A stretch of 64,000 bases of DNA, from NCBI GenBank assembly GCA_964035795.1, contig OZ038322.1, forward strand, positions 18,392,674-18,456,673, in the 5' to 3' direction. The notes beneath the pieces were generated by a model. That model ran no database searches. It was not told the DNA's origin and saw only the letters and a program-made list of their open reading frames with translations. The position numbers were made by a program, and so were the translations under genes. The DNA is from Pterobdella sp. o SKG-2022 (Eukaryota > Annelida > Clitellata > Hirudinida > Piscicolidae). Positions 39,853 through 51,000 of this stretch are shown here, piece by piece. Numbering within the stretch: position 1 is the first letter of the stretch; every line of letters begins with the position of its first letter.

Positions 39853-41192
39853 TCATCGAGGGCCCGGAGGTCCTGGAGGTCCAAACTGTCTCACATCACG
39901 CTGATAAAATCACAATGAGATGAATTATTTCAAAAATACTCTAGTTAAGTAAAACAGCTGCAAAAATTAACTTAATGTTCATCGAAGAATTTTGAAACTG
40001 ATCAATATTAATTAAAAAAGCATAGCTGAAAATCATTTAATTAATTGATTGATTAATAATAGTAATAACAACAATAATTGAAATTTATAAAGCGTCAAAG
40101 CAAGCAACTGAGGCGCTCTCGTGTTAAATGTTTTTGAAAGCTTGGTGAGACTTGAAAATACTTAGACATAAAATTTTCTATGTCACCTGGTAGAGAATTC
40201 AAAAAATATTGTTTTTGGTGGAATTTTTCGAAGGGTTGTTAAAGAGGAAAAACGAAGCGATCATGGAATTGAATTATGTTGAATGAGGTTGGATAAGTAG
40301 ACTGATTACTGTTATGTCTAAATCTAAAAAGATAAAAACATTTTTATTTACAAAGCTGTTGGAAACATTGTTTGACTCCTATTTTTAATTTAACACATCG
40401 AATAAGTGCTTGTTTGCACTTTTTTTTAATTCAGCAGTTTGAAATAATACGACTTCTCAATTTATATTTACATCGAGCTCCGGACATTCATCATTGATTC
40501 TGACTCAAACGTCTCCCACATATTTTTTTTTCAACAGCTGGACTAAAAAAACATACTTTCTTGTACCATTTCTGATTTGTACCATTTCGAAATATTTCTA
40601 GAAACGCTTTAAATTGAGAACGAAACCATTTTCCATGCTTGGATCATTGGCTGTTAGTCACTTAAAGGTCAAAGCTCAAAAAGTTACAACTGAAATGACA
40701 CATTGTAGTTTTTGCAACTTTTGATACTCATTTTGATGGATTAGAGGTTTTGTACTTAAGAAAGCCAACTTTAGTTTGTGATTCTCCGCTACAACCACAA
40801 GTAGGACCTTGCACGATGTAGTTTTCGTTACTGGGCTGTATAAAAGATTGATGATTAAAAATGAGAACTTTCTGTGTTTATTTGAATGTTTATTGATTAA
40901 AATTTTTTTTACTTATTTAAATATTGCACTTAGTAAATATGTTTTAATTTTTCACCTGATCCTCCGTTGCCACTCCCATAGTCACTCTTGAAGTATATTT
41001 CAAAATGAGAATGATAAAAATGCTTTGAAATTATGTCCGTTCCCAATAAATAAATTTTCACGAAGAAAGTTCAAAATATGATGGGCTTTACAAACAATAT
41101 AATACGGCTTATATGTACCAAGAAAAAATGTTTAAAAAATAATTCACTTACATTATGGCCAAAACCAATGCGAGACATATGAGTTTATTCAT
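39853..41192 (-). pseudogene. Micro-collagen B, collagen domain cut by a nonsense codon
   Basis: Same four-exon plan as copy A: 41192..41152 (41 nt, [14 protein letters not shown]), 40986..40956 (31 nt, VTMGVATEDQ), 40835..40770 (66 nt, with PTCGCSG) and a last exon from 39900. That exon opens RDVRQF and gives only three clean triplets (GPP GPP GPR) before TGA at 39855..39853, where copy A has GGA. Downstream, the copy A frame is also shifted. If translated the product would be about 61 residues with almost no triple helix. Signal peptide, Cys motif, splice sites and TATA box are intact, so inactivation looks recent, or the short form is itself secreted. Confidence 0.65.
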
Positions 41193-41236
41193 TTTGAAAC
41201 GTTTACTTTGCAACTCACAGTACTTCGGGTTTTTCT

Positions 41237-41244
41237 TATATATG
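41237..41244 (-). promoter_or_regulatory. TATA box of micro-collagen B
   Basis: CATATATAAG on the minus strand, about 45-50 bases before the ATG, in the same position as in copy A. Confidence 0.55.
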
Positions 41245-42020
41245 GAGTTGAGAAGTTTCTAAGTTTTCTATAAGTATTAGGCTTCAAAGGTGAAAGAAAA
41301 ATTGACTGTTCAGAGTCCTAAGCTCAAAAAGTAATAGAAACAGGCCAGAGAGCTTGAAATAGTTGAACTTATTTTTTCTTTAAATTTCTAAATATTTTAT
41401 AGTGATATTCATTATAACTCAAATTGCATTTTAATTGAAACTTTAGATTCAAGAAACGTTTGCAGTTAAAAAGACACTAAGTATTTCAGCGTTTAAAACA
41501 GAGGAATTCATAGTTTTATGTTTAAAAATTGAAATAACGTGCAAATACAACGAAAAAATTTCCCAACAATTTAAATAAAATATGCATAGCCCAAGTGAAA
41601 CAGGAAATGTGCTTACTCTAAATAAATTATAGACAAAATGTATTTTATCAATTTATACACATTGCTTGTAAGCTTATTTTGTTTTTTATGACATAATTTC
41701 AATGCTCATAGCTAAAATAAAAAAAAAATTAAATTAAGAGAACCCAAATTAATTGTGAATAGGTGATCAACTCATGATACCTTAGTACTATATCTTCATT
41801 AAATCATTTTTCAATATTTTAAAATTTTGAAATTAGATGTATCTGAATTGAAATATCTAGATGAGGATAATTTATTAAAAAGTAATTATCTTCTTGACTG
41901 GGCAACACTAAACAATTTTTTACTCTGAAAATTAAAAAATTTGATTAAAAAATAAAAAACCATCGAATCTTTTGGTAAGGCAGCTCATTTTTCATTGTTG
42001 ACGTGAAATAGCCGGAAATC

Positions 42021-42240
42021 AATATAATAGAAGCAAACCCTGAGGTTTATTGAGAAACTTAATACACGAAGCTTTTCGTAAGAGCATCTTACATTATTTA
42101 GTGTGATAATGTAAGATATGCAAAATGATATAAGATAATGTAAAAGTATCTTACATTACCACTTGATAATATAAGATACTCTTACGAAAAGCTTCGTGTA
42201 TTAAGTTTCTCAATAAGCCTTAGTGTTTGTTTCTATCATT
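42021..42240. mobile_element. Hairpin (MITE-like) element 1
   Basis: The left arm (reading TGAGAAACTTAATACACG and on through the AAGCTTTTCGTAAG core) is repeated as its reverse complement in the right arm, separated by a TAAGAT/AATGTAAG-rich loop. The arms are roughly 85-90 bases. There is no coding capacity, so it is consistent with a non-autonomous foldback/MITE element. The left flank TAGCCGGAAATCAATATAAT reappears, reverse-complemented, at the right end of the 45.8-kb copy, so it belongs to the element's terminal repeat. Confidence 0.75.
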
Positions 42241-42663
42241 TTTCATTGTAACAAGTTTTTTGCTTTGCTCCTACAAACTTGATTGTTCTATTCTGGAACC
42301 ATATAAAGGCATCATGTTATTTTGAGTTTTATAACACGAGTTTCCAAAACTTTATTCAAATAAACCTAAAAACTTCATCAAGGAAACAGTAATTTGTACA
42401 TGCACGCATTCAAAACTTCAGATCCTTGGAAAGAGTTAGAGTTTTTAAAACATATAAAATATATATCATTCAAGTGTTAACATGTTATTTCCTTCAGATG
42501 CACATTCTTGAAATTGAAATAAATTTTTCTGCTTATTTATCCATTCCACGAAGAAAACGTTTCTGTAGTGTGGAAAATATTTTTATTCACATGTATTCAT
42601 TACTTAAAGGTTTAACTCGGATGCAAGTCACTGTCATACTGATTATAGAATTCTCTATTCATA

Positions 42664-42669
42664 TTTATT
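42664..42669 (-). terminator. AATAAA polyadenylation signal of gene C
   Basis: AATAAA on the minus strand three bases after the proposed TAA stop. It supports the very small terminal exon. Confidence 0.4.
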
Positions 42670-42671
42670 AA

Positions 42672-44256
42672 TTATTCCAAAACATACTTAAAAATAAGGT
42701 GGATATCAAATTTAATAGCTTTGACATGAAGCTCATAACCACGTTTGCCTCACCAAATAATATGCATCATTTGACTCCGAATCTTCATTCTGTACAATCA
42801 AACATTGTATTAACATGTTGGGCAAACACGAAATTCATTTTTTTATTTAACTTCAGTCTTTTTTCATCATTTGATTATTATTTACAATTATGATTTTATT
42901 TATAAATTTTCAATGGTCAAAACTAGAATTACTCACCTCTTTTTCTAATTCCTCTTCCAACTATAAGAATGCATTTAAAACTATTTTCGGTGAAAGTGTC
43001 AAAAAAAATTAAATATTCTTCTAATATATCACAAATATGAGTGTTTTTCAATTGAATTTGAAAACGAGACAGATTTTAAATTCCTTCATTTGAAATATTA
43101 ATTTTCTAGAAGTATAACTTTTTCATAAAACAGTCAAAATTGAAGAAAATGCTTAGATATACAAAAATTCAAGCCATAGGGTTTACTTATGAAAATTATA
43201 ATTTTTGAAACAATAAAATATCATTCTTCTGTCTCGTTTTAAGTTCAAAAATCAAAAATTCTTTGTTAAAATAGTACTTAAAATAGTTTCTGGAAGACGT
43301 TAGTTCAAATATAAATTTTTACTGTGCAAAACAAAAATGACATACGCTTTTTTCAAAGTCCTCTTCAAACTAGAAAAAATTTTCGTTGTTGAATGTTTGT
43401 ATTTCGAATAATTCAGTCATTGACTTATCAACATGAACTGCTAATAGTTCAGTATTACATGTGGTTCAAATAATATTAATGAAGTTTGTGAAATAACATT
43501 CAATCATCTTGGTAATTAATATATATAGTAATCCATCATTTTTCAGATGGTTTCAAGACAAATTAGTTCAAATAGTATTCCTCAAAACACTTTTCTGAAT
43601 ATTTATATACAAGTACAAAAAATATTTAATTGTCACACAACTTACACATTCTTCAGCTTCTTCGTTCAAACCCGAAAAGTCCCCACCCTAAAAGACATTT
43701 TTTGTTTTGTTCAACTATATGATTTCAAAATGTTTTCACTGACAGCAAGTAATTAAAATTGTATTGCTTATAATAAACCCAATTTTCTCAATTTGAGAAT
43801 AAGAAATTTATCGTTAGAACTTGCACAAATAATGAAGTAACATATTGCCCACTTCATCTATGAGCAAATCTTTAACTAATCCTTAAATTAACATTGACAC
43901 ATATTGTATTGAACGGTTAAAATTACCAAAATGAAAACATATTTTTACATGGTCTTGATCTGTATCTTCTGCAGCGAATCTTAAAATACATGGATTTTGA
44001 AAAATAGTGTTGGAAAAATTTTTTTTGATGAATAGATCAAAATTAATCAAAAACAAAATTGGTTCAGTCAAAAACCTAGTCTTCAGTAGACGAATATCTT
44101 ATTTAACAGCTAGTTTTAAAAAGTGAATTGTTTTAACATTAGCTTATTATTTTTTTTATTGAAGCTAGAAGCAATGGTCTTCTAAAATTGATGCTTTCAA
44201 AAATAACCAACTCACGCTATGGTGAAGAAGAGTGCAAATAAAAAAAGAGTTTTCAT
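42672..44256 (-). CDS. Secreted micro-exon gene C: acidic 56-residue peptide
   Basis: Six exons join in frame (171 nt): 44256..44216 (41 nt, MKTLFLFALFFTIA signal peptide), 43979..43949 (31 nt, FAAEDTDQDH), 43369..43346 (24 nt, FEEDFEKS), 42960..42937 (24 nt, LEEELEKE), 42789..42754 (36 nt, NEDSESNDAYYL) and 42686..42672 (YVLE and stop). After the first junction every exon is phase 0 and a multiple of three, so any could be skipped without losing frame. The two 24-nt exons look like duplicates. The mature peptide is strongly acidic. AATAAA follows the stop directly and a TATA box lies 45 bases before the ATG. The architecture resembles flatworm micro-exon genes, which encode secreted proteins; no sequence family is recognised. 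Additional microexons may exist. Confidence 0.62.
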
Positions 44257-44300
44257 TTCAATGAGTATTACTAACGATATTCAATATTTTGACCTGTTCG

Positions 44301-44308
44301 TATATATA
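44301..44308 (-). promoter_or_regulatory. TATA box of gene C
   Basis: TATATATA about 45 bases upstream of the ATG, inside a block (about 44250-44315) almost identical to those before copies D and E. Confidence 0.6.
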
Positions 44309-45172
44309 GGCTGACGTGGTTTTAAACGCGTAAATTATTAATAGTTAAGTTCAAAAGGCAAAGGGTACAAGTTTAAAAAATATTTATTAACTATTTTATA
44401 AACATTCATTCAGAAATATATGTCGCTATTCGTTTTTTAATCATGTTTGAAATGTGGTCAAAATCTGTCCGTGATTTTGAAACACCTTTGTATAGCATTT
44501 GGAGTTAGTAATCGTGAATACTCTTTAGAATGAGAGGCAATGATTTTAATAACACTATATGCGCGTAAAGAAAACAAAAGAAAAAAATTATATAGATTTA
44601 CAGTATAAGAAATATAAAATGAAACAACTAAGATTGAAAGATTGAAAGATTGAAAAACAATTCGATTGAAAAAAGCCGAAATGAAGACAAGGTATTAGCT
44701 CTCCACAAAGTCACTTAGACTCTAAACTATAGTCCAGGTGCAAAATGCTACGTACTTCAATAAACTTTGAAACAAGTGTCTCAGAATTTTGTGATATATT
44801 CAAACTGAACGAAAGAAATAGGTTGAAAATATTTTGTTGAAAGCCATTTCATCAGAGAGGTCGTCCACACTCTTCAAATTTAAAATATCTGCATATTATT
44901 TAATTGGTTATATAAGTTTGTCTTTCAAAATATCTTCATTAAATTATTTACTTTTTTGTGAACTTTTTTTGAAATATCATTTTTTAATATTTTTTTACAT
45001 TTAAATTACATTTCAAAAACACATCAAAACAAAGGTTTTCATTTAAAAAATAATGGCAGAAATTTTTTTCAAATTTTTATGAAATTATTTTTCAATGTCT
45101 TTCTGTTTTATTCGATAAAATATTTCTCAAAAACGCATTGATAAAAATAACTCCAAAATGATGTTTCAATGT

Positions 45173-47613
45173 TTATCTTAAATCCATCAACTTGTATCCA
45201 CCGCTACTCTCACTGTCAAATATATAAATATTTTATTAAGTGTATTTTTGCACAATTGATTTAATTTTTTTAAGATGCATTATTAAAATGTTTCTACATG
45301 AAGAAAAATCAGCAAAACATTCATTTTTTATATAGCCAAAGCTTGGAAGAAGCTTTTTTAAGTCTTTCTTCTGATTCATATATTTGTTATTTGAGAAACA
45401 TTATTTCTTTTCTGGGTTGAAATCATATAAAATGATATTTATATCAGACTCGAAGGGGCTTATAAGTGATTTCCATAAAAATTGACAACAGTCTTTGGTG
45501 AGCAGTCGAGTAAAGTGGACTAAAATCTTTTTCTATATTTGTTCTTGAAATTAGAAAAGCTAAAATACATTGCATTCTTAGACAAGTTTTATTCAAAGTT
45601 CAAATCTTTTTCTAAATCCAGCTTCCTTCATCAACGATGCTTGTGAACATCACTTGGTAATGTGAGCTAGACTTACCTTAAGCTTGGCACTTCAAACATA
45701 ATCAAAAAAATTTGTTTTTTATAACTTTATTCTATTGTTAAGATTACATAATCATCTTTTCGATCAAAGGAAATTACGAAATATAATAAAAACAAACACT
45801 AAGGTTTATTGAGAAACTTAATACACGAAGCTTTTCGTAAGAGTATCTTACATTATCTAGTGTCACACTAGATAATGTAAGATACTCTTACGAAAAGCTT
45901 CGTGTATTAAGTTTCTCAATAAGCCTTAGTGTCACACTAGATAATGTAAGATACTCTTACGAAAAGCTTCGTGTATTAAGTTTCTCAATAAACCTTAGTG
46001 TTTGTTTCTATTATATTGATTTCCGGCTATTTTACGTCAAAATTACGAAACTTTTGACATTTAGATATTCTCATTAAAACCGAATAAAAAAATAATTTTT
46101 CAAATAAATTCACTTATCAATGAATTTTCGTTATAGCATATTCATTTTAAGCTTATGAACTTCTATAACTATTTTTGACGAGTCTTCATAGCCATCATAG
46201 TAAACTAGGTTTGACACTATCTGAGTTATTCATAGCCACACTTTGGAAAAGCTTATTTTGTTGAAACTACATTTAAACCAATCAAGCTGGCGTAAACTAA
46301 ACATGGCTTACAACGCCTTACTGTGAACTTGGACATGTTTGATATAATTTAACGTCTTACCTCGTCTGTCAAATCTTCGCCATAATATTTTGGAGCTTGA
46401 GGAAGAACCGTTTCAACTACTATCTGAGTTAATTTAAGTTTAACATTTGAGAAACTTAATTTGTTAAAATATTTATAAATCTATCTAGCTTGTAACTTTA
46501 ATAAGGTTTTCAAACGATATGTTATGAGTTTGAGGTTTGTTCAATAAAACTTCTCAAAGCTTTTCAAAAAATAATTTTTAAGGTTTTTTCAAAACATAAA
46601 TCAATTTTAATTCATAATCTATAATACCAAACCTTGTTTTCAGGTATTTGTACACTAACAATAGGTCTTGTTTCAAATGGTTCCACCCTCTTAAATTTCA
46701 GCACGTTAGGTTAATTGTATGATCCTAACATATCTTAGATTTGTTTTCAAATTTGGTTTTTTTTGAACTGGTTTAATTAAATAGAAAAAAAGAATAAATT
46801 AAATCGTGTTTCAAATTACTCAATTTAGATATGGTAGCAATTTTAAATTAGCATGTATATGAGGTTAGCTAATTTCATAATTTAAGCTTACCTCACAGCC
46901 CGATGTTTCCTGAAAATATTTCAAATTCAAACCTTTCAAAATTGAAAATGAGTTTCATTTTTGATAATAATAATAGAAGTATCATGATTTAAAAGATAGT
47001 TTTAAAGCTATCATTAGTTAAACATAAGAAAAAGTATCCGGCTTTCTCGAGATGAGGGTTCCAAATTTTTAAATATTTCAAATATTTTAGGCATTATAAA
47101 GTGCTCAAATTGAATGTTGAAAACAATTAACTTCATAGAAAATTAATATCATGATACGTTATTGCCTATCATAATGGAAAAATAATATAAAAGTAATAAT
47201 TATAGTTTTGAAATGTATGATTTCATTTAAATTATTTCCATTAGTGTAGATATTTTTCAGTATTTCAACGAGTACTATGTTATTAAACAAGAAAAATTTC
47301 ACCCATTATGTGTGTACCTCGTTTTTTTCTCTTTTTGCCATAGCCACTCTAAAATTAAAAAAAAAATAATATTGGTGAGCATAATAGTTAGGCCTATAGC
47401 TGGAATAATTGAAAAATAATCAGTATTTGATTTAAAACAAAAAGCTAGTTTATTGGATAGTTTTATGGTAAAAATTATTGAGCCAATTTGAATTAGTTAT
47501 AGTGTATATTTTATAAAATGTAGTCTTGAAAAATTTGTAAAAAATTGAGGTTTTTACAAATAACCAACTCACGCTATGGTGAAGAAGAGTGCAAGTAAAA
47601 TAAGAGTTTTCAT
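45173..47613 (-). CDS. Secreted micro-exon gene D
   Basis: First exon 47613..47573 (41 nt) encodes MKTLILLALFFTIA, a signal peptide differing from gene C at three positions. It is followed by 47348..47318 (31 nt, VAMAKREKNE), 46909..46892 (18 nt, ETSGCE), 46689..46633 (57 nt, RVEPFETRPIVSVQIPENK), 46423..46361 (63 nt, IVVETVLPQAPKYYGEDLTDE is 21 residues, opening IVVETVLPQ and ending EDLTDE) and a tentative last exon 45208..45173 (SSGGYKLMDLR and stop). Internal exons are phase 0 and multiples of three. KREK in exon 2 could be a processing site (inference). The mature part shares nothing with gene C or the collagens although exons 1-2 have the same plan. A hairpin element sits in the last intron. 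The final exon is supported only by phase and an acceptor, so the 3' end is the least certain part. Confidence 0.58.
45790..46030. mobile_element. Hairpin (MITE-like) element 2, with an internally repeated arm
   Basis: Same family as the 42.0-kb element. The right arm (AATGTAAGATACTCTTACG through AAGCTTCGTGTATTAAG) is present twice in direct repeat, separated by CACACTAG, after one left arm. The right end extends into TTTCCGGCTATTTTACGTCA, which is the reverse complement of the left end of element 1. It lies in the last intron of gene D. Confidence 0.75.
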
Positions 47614-47657
47614 TTCAATGAGTATTACTAACGATATTCAATATTTTGAGCTGTTTC

Positions 47658-47665
47658 TATATATA
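47658..47665 (-). promoter_or_regulatory. TATA-like box of gene D
   Basis: TATATATA about 45 bases before the ATG; flanking sequence (ATATTGAATATCGTTAG and the following TACTCATTGAAATG) is shared with copies C and E. Confidence 0.5.
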
Positions 47666-47681
47666 ACTAAATAAATGAATA

Positions 47682-47752
47682 AATATATACAAAAATATAA
47701 AAATATAAAAATATAAAAATATATATATATATATACATATGTATATATATAT
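47682..47752. repeat. AT-rich simple repeat abutting the gap
   Basis: Repeated AAAAATAT units followed by a TA dinucleotide run directly before the N block; probably the reason the assembly breaks here. Confidence 0.85.
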
Positions 47753-47952
47753 NNNNNNNNNNNNNNNNNNNNNNNNNNNNNNNNNNNNNNNNNNNNNNNN
47801 NNNNNNNNNNNNNNNNNNNNNNNNNNNNNNNNNNNNNNNNNNNNNNNNNNNNNNNNNNNNNNNNNNNNNNNNNNNNNNNNNNNNNNNNNNNNNNNNNNNN
47901 NNNNNNNNNNNNNNNNNNNNNNNNNNNNNNNNNNNNNNNNNNNNNNNNNNNN
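47753..47952. other. Assembly gap of 200 Ns
   Basis: Exactly 200 N characters, the usual size for a gap of unknown length. The true distance between gene D's promoter and the last visible exon of the first alpha-2-macroglobulin is therefore unknown, and the join could even be wrong. Confidence 0.98.
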
Positions 47953-48024
47953 TAATTACATTGAATATACATAATTATATTGAAAAATCTAATCAATGAT
48001 AAAAATTATTTTTAAAAAATCTAC

Positions 48025-51000
48025 CTCAATTACGTCTTTAGTGCTTGAGCCTCCAGGCCATATGGGCCAAATACCACAGCCAAAACACCTGAAGCCTAAT
48101 GGAGAATCTTCAAGTGGCGAAAAATACCCTTGGTTATAAGAAAACAGTTCATTTGATACCTAAAAAGAAATTTGATTTCAACATTCAGACAATAAAAAAT
48201 AGAAATTTTTTTTCTAATGTTATCTTTGTGAAGTCTGTTACAATTTAGGTTGATTTACTTTATTTTGAGTAATATCATTGCCCTCGTCAAGCAACAAAAC
48301 GGACTGGTCAACTGCTAATAATGCCACAAATGAGTTTTCACCACTTTTGATTTTTAGATTCACTTTTTCTCCCGGTTCAGTTTCATTTTTTTCAAAAGAA
48401 AGTTCAATCTGTATAATAAATTTATTTTTGAGTTAAACTTTCAATTAATTTATACATGAAAAATTGGTAAAAGCTCTCATGGTCCATAAAAAGAAAGTAG
48501 GACGAAAAAATCCTTCGAATACGACAAAAGCATGAAAAATAATAGCGAAAAATTTGCACGTTTCTCAATTTTTGAAATAGTTTTCAAAATTTTATTCAAA
48601 ATCATATTTTGAAGAAAGATATGAGAATTCAAACTTTATATTTTTCTTATCGAAGAAAGTTGAAAACAGAACTTGAAAAAACTTTATGCAAATTTTATAA
48701 AAGTTAAAATGAAAAAATTATTTTTTGAAATAAAAAACAGATGAAACCTTGAAACTTCGAAGATTATTGAAAAATAAATTATAAGAAATAGCATTTCAAC
48801 TAGATTTTTTATAAAGTTGTATTCTGAATTACTGAAAAGGCTATTACCTTGTTGTTCATATACTCGATCACATCAAGAGCTAAGCTATCAGCCACTAGTT
48901 CTCCATGGCACGTTACAAAAGTCACAATGAATCGGGCTTCAGGGGCCCACTTAGAAACGAGATCTTGAGTTACGTCAATCTTTACGTGGTGAACTTTTTT
49001 ACTTGCCCGTTCAACGAAAGTTTTACTGTATACCATATTTCCTCTTGATACAATCTATAAAGTCAAAAAGGATTTATTGGCATCAAAGTTTATAAACAAA
49101 AACATTAGAAACTTAAAAATAAACAATTTCATTATTTATAATATACTTGTAAGTTGAATCTTTTGGAAGGTAAAACTGTTCTTATTTCAAAACTTAGCCG
49201 AATTCCAGGCTATACAGAAAAATTTATATCATTTTGCTTAATGAATCATTGAAAAGAATTATGATACAAACCTTTATTCTTTTATCTTCATTTAGCAATT
49301 TTAATTTTATCGAATCATTATCTCTTGTTTCAAATTTGTCGATGTATTGGTATGCAAAGATAGTGTCGTTGGATACTTCTTCGAAAAAAGAAGCCTGCAT
49401 ATTTTTTTAGTAAAATCAAAATAACTTATGAACGCTTATAATATTAAAAGTGTACTCCGACTTTCAAATTTATGGATTCAAGGTTTTTTTCTGTCTTAAA
49501 TTTTAAAAACGCTACTCCTTCTTTGTTCAAAATGAGATTTGTTGTCAATTGTTTTTGTGGAACTTTAGAATTTTGGTAGTTGAAAGATATTTCTACATCA
49601 ATTGCTTTCATTTTAGTTTCAGATGTGACAAGTTCATGGTGAGCCAGTTGACTTTTGTCGTTTTTCAATAGTCTTATCTATCAAAAAAAATTAAAGTTGA
49701 ATTTAAAGAATTTTAAAAAGATGATTTAGTAAACTTCAAATTTAACAGTTATTTCATTGTTCAGCTTAATTTTTTCCAAAGAGATATAGAAAAAATTCAA
49801 AATTATACTTACGTGTGTCTCGTAACTTAAACCAGGTTTGAAGTTTGATGGACTGGAAGGGAGAAACTCAAGATAATATACATGAGCTTTGAATGAAACT
49901 GTGTTTTCTCCTTTCAGAGTTATTCCTGTCAATGTTTCTGTAACATTGGCTTCTACATAAAGAGTTCGCCAGCTCAAAGCATCAATGGTTTGGGAAGGTA
50001 ATAACAGAGTAGATAATTCTTTGAGAGTTAGTACGAGGTCCGCTTTTCCATTTTTAAGCTGCAAATGTTTTTAACTTAGTTGTAAGTAGAGTAAAAAAAA
50101 CTTTGAAAAGTTTGTTGTTATAAATTTTTTAAAAATCGAATAGTTTTCAAATTTTTTAACTAAAAGTGTTTTTTTGATAGCAGGTTGATTTTCTCTATTC
50201 CACCAAAAATTCAATCGCACTAAGACGTTGGCTACTCCATCTACTGGCTTTCCAAATGTATATCTGAATAAAAAATTTAGTGTAATGAGTAGTAGCAATT
50301 TTTAACTAATAAACATCTTTCAATCATTTTTATTCTCAAAAAAGTAAATAAAACAATGGAGAGATATTGCAACACTCTCAATTACTTTGCAAGAATAGTG
50401 CTTTTCAAATCTTCTTGCCGAGACGGGTTTTTAATGTTGACGTGGAAAAATGTTGGAAGTACTACAGACACTTCAAACTTTGGTAAAACTGGTAATTTTT
50501 TATTTAATTGATATTACACCAAATGACATGAAATTTGAAATATATAGTGCCCTGCTTAACATCATAAAGATATCAAAAAACTTTTTTCAGACACTGGATC
50601 AGATGTAGAAGTTATGATTAACTAAACTAGCTTATTAACAAAAACGATTTGAAACAAACACTTTTATTAACCGAATAATAATATAAAGCTTTTCGTAAGT
50701 TGAACTCACATTATCAAATATACAAACTATTTGTATACTTGATAATGTGAGTTCAACTTACGAAAAGCTTCGTATTATTATTCAGTTAAGAAAAAAATGT
50801 TGATTCAAATGGTAGATGTAGAAGTCTTTTACAATACAGCATGACGATATATAGCTGAGTTAGTTATCCACTATGAATGTTTAAAATATTCAAAAAGGAC
50901 AAAAGGGCAAAACCCAACTGTCATTTCTACAAAGAGTCTCAAAAGAACTCAAAAAAAAACTTTGACCATGAACCTTTCTTATAAACACTTACTTATTTAA

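Larger units (their letters stand above)
39030..41290 (-). repeat. Tandem duplication unit B (collagen pseudogene plus flanks)
   Basis: This is the partner of 35580-38230, with extensive similarity in exons, introns and 3' flank and many point differences and indels. It represents the pre-insertion (empty) state for the LINE in unit A. Confidence 0.75.

Noticed and set aside
45650..45700. Possible microexon of gene D with donor GTAAGT
   Set aside because: The donor is good, but every upstream acceptor gives an immediate stop in the required phase.
47667..47999. Overlapping open frames across the N block
   Set aside because: They consist of N-derived unknown residues plus TA-repeat translations; they are artefacts of the gap.
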